From Xanthobacter aminoxidans (GTDB lineage: Bacteria > Pseudomonadota > Alphaproteobacteria > Rhizobiales > Xanthobacteraceae): DNA of 64,000 nucleotides. The DNA lies in NCBI RefSeq assembly GCF_023571765.1, contig NZ_JAMJXC010000003.1:62001-126000 (forward strand), given 5' to 3'. This document shows positions 63,768 through 64,000 of this stretch, one piece after another. The translations under genes and the position numbers were made by a program. The notes below the pieces were generated by a model. That model did no database searches, had not been told where the DNA came from, and saw only the letters and a program-made list of their open reading frames with translations. Every line of letters starts with the position of its first letter. Within the stretch, counting starts at the first letter, position 1.

Positions 63768-64000
63768 ATGGTTGATGTCGCCGACGAGATGAAGCCCGCG
63801 GACAAGGTCCGCAACTTCCAGATCAATTTCGGCCCGCAGCATCCTGCGGCGCACGGCGTGCTGCGCCTTGTGCTGGAGCTGGACGGCGAGGTGGTGGAGC
63901 GGGTGGACCCGCACATCGGCCTGCTGCACCGCGGCACCGAGAAGCTGATCGAGGCCAAGACCTATCTTCAGGCCGTGCCCTATTTCGACCGGCTCGACTA
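63768..64000 (+). CDS. nuoD: NADH-quinone oxidoreductase subunit D, 5' part
   Basis: Only the first 77 codons are present before the window ends. The segment [19 protein letters not shown] and the following [15 protein letters not shown] are the classical 49-kDa subunit N-terminus. It contributes to the quinone-binding cavity with NuoB. It lies 11 bases after nuoC. Confidence 0.95.
   Translation, partial: MVDVADEMKPADKVRNFQINFGPQHPAAHGVLRLVLELDGEVVERVDPHIGLLHRGTEKLIEAKTYLQAVPYFDRLD

Overview
The window is a 64 kb, uniformly GC-rich and gene-dense stretch that looks chromosomal. It suggests an alphaproteobacterium of the Hyphomicrobiales, plausibly the Xanthobacteraceae (Xanthobacter/Azorhizobium/Ancylobacter type). 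The grounds are a CckA hybrid kinase, the aa3 oxidase gene order coxB-ctaD-ctaB-small ORF-ctaG-ctaE-DUF983-SURF1, a DksA lacking zinc-finger cysteines, a nuoABCD operon start, DUF1127 and DUF2778 proteins, and REP-like palindromes typical of Rhizobiales. The genus assignment is inference. No phage, transposase, integrase, CRISPR array, rRNA or tRNA gene was recognised.

Layout. 0-2.4 kb: the start of a DUF3141 gene and a membrane-anchored DUF2778 (L,D-transpeptidase-like) protein. 2.7-12.8 kb: a TetR regulator divergent from a three-subunit molybdenum hydroxylase (CoxM/S/L-like, but without the CO dehydrogenase active-site motif), a complete LivKHMGF-type importer and a CoxG-like protein. A TTGACA promoter followed by a perfect 16-bp palindrome precedes this operon. 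12.9-22.7 kb: an ArsC/Spx-like reductase, a DUF6166 protein and a GntR regulator. Then come a second complete Liv-type importer with a zinc alcohol dehydrogenase (minus strand) and, divergently, a di-iron membrane hydroxylase followed by two small membrane proteins and an ABM-fold protein. 22.7-28.1 kb: an AMACR-like CoA transferase/racemase, acyl-CoA dehydrogenase, thiolase and SDR dehydrogenase operon, with a divergent AraC regulator. 28.3-29.8 kb: psd and pss of phosphatidylethanolamine synthesis.

30-38.4 kb: an oligopeptide-type ABC importer with two ATPase domains fused in one gene, followed by an AtzG/HpxX-AtzE/HpxY-HpxZ set and a GntR regulator. This looks like uptake plus hydrolysis of an amide or ureide such as oxalurate or carboxybiuret. 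A 27-bp palindrome and an inverted partial copy flank its promoter region. 38.4-44.3 kb: LysR, DUF1127, a DUF937-like protein, a Kef-type antiporter and an IalB-family protein.

44.8-51.7 kb: the cytochrome aa3 oxidase and assembly operon. 51.9-62 kb: an OmpV/MipA porin-like protein, a MoxR ATPase with a low-complexity partner, DksA, a FliO-domain protein with a long disordered tail, CckA, and a DUF3300 protein ending in a long collagen-like Gly-Pro-Gly tract. 62.2-64 kb: nuoA, nuoB, nuoC and the start of nuoD.

The 3.6-38 kb part reads as three consecutive catabolic modules. Each combines an importer, catabolic enzymes and a one-component regulator, and each has recognisable palindromes at its control region. 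The 44-64 kb part is core respiration and cell-cycle material.
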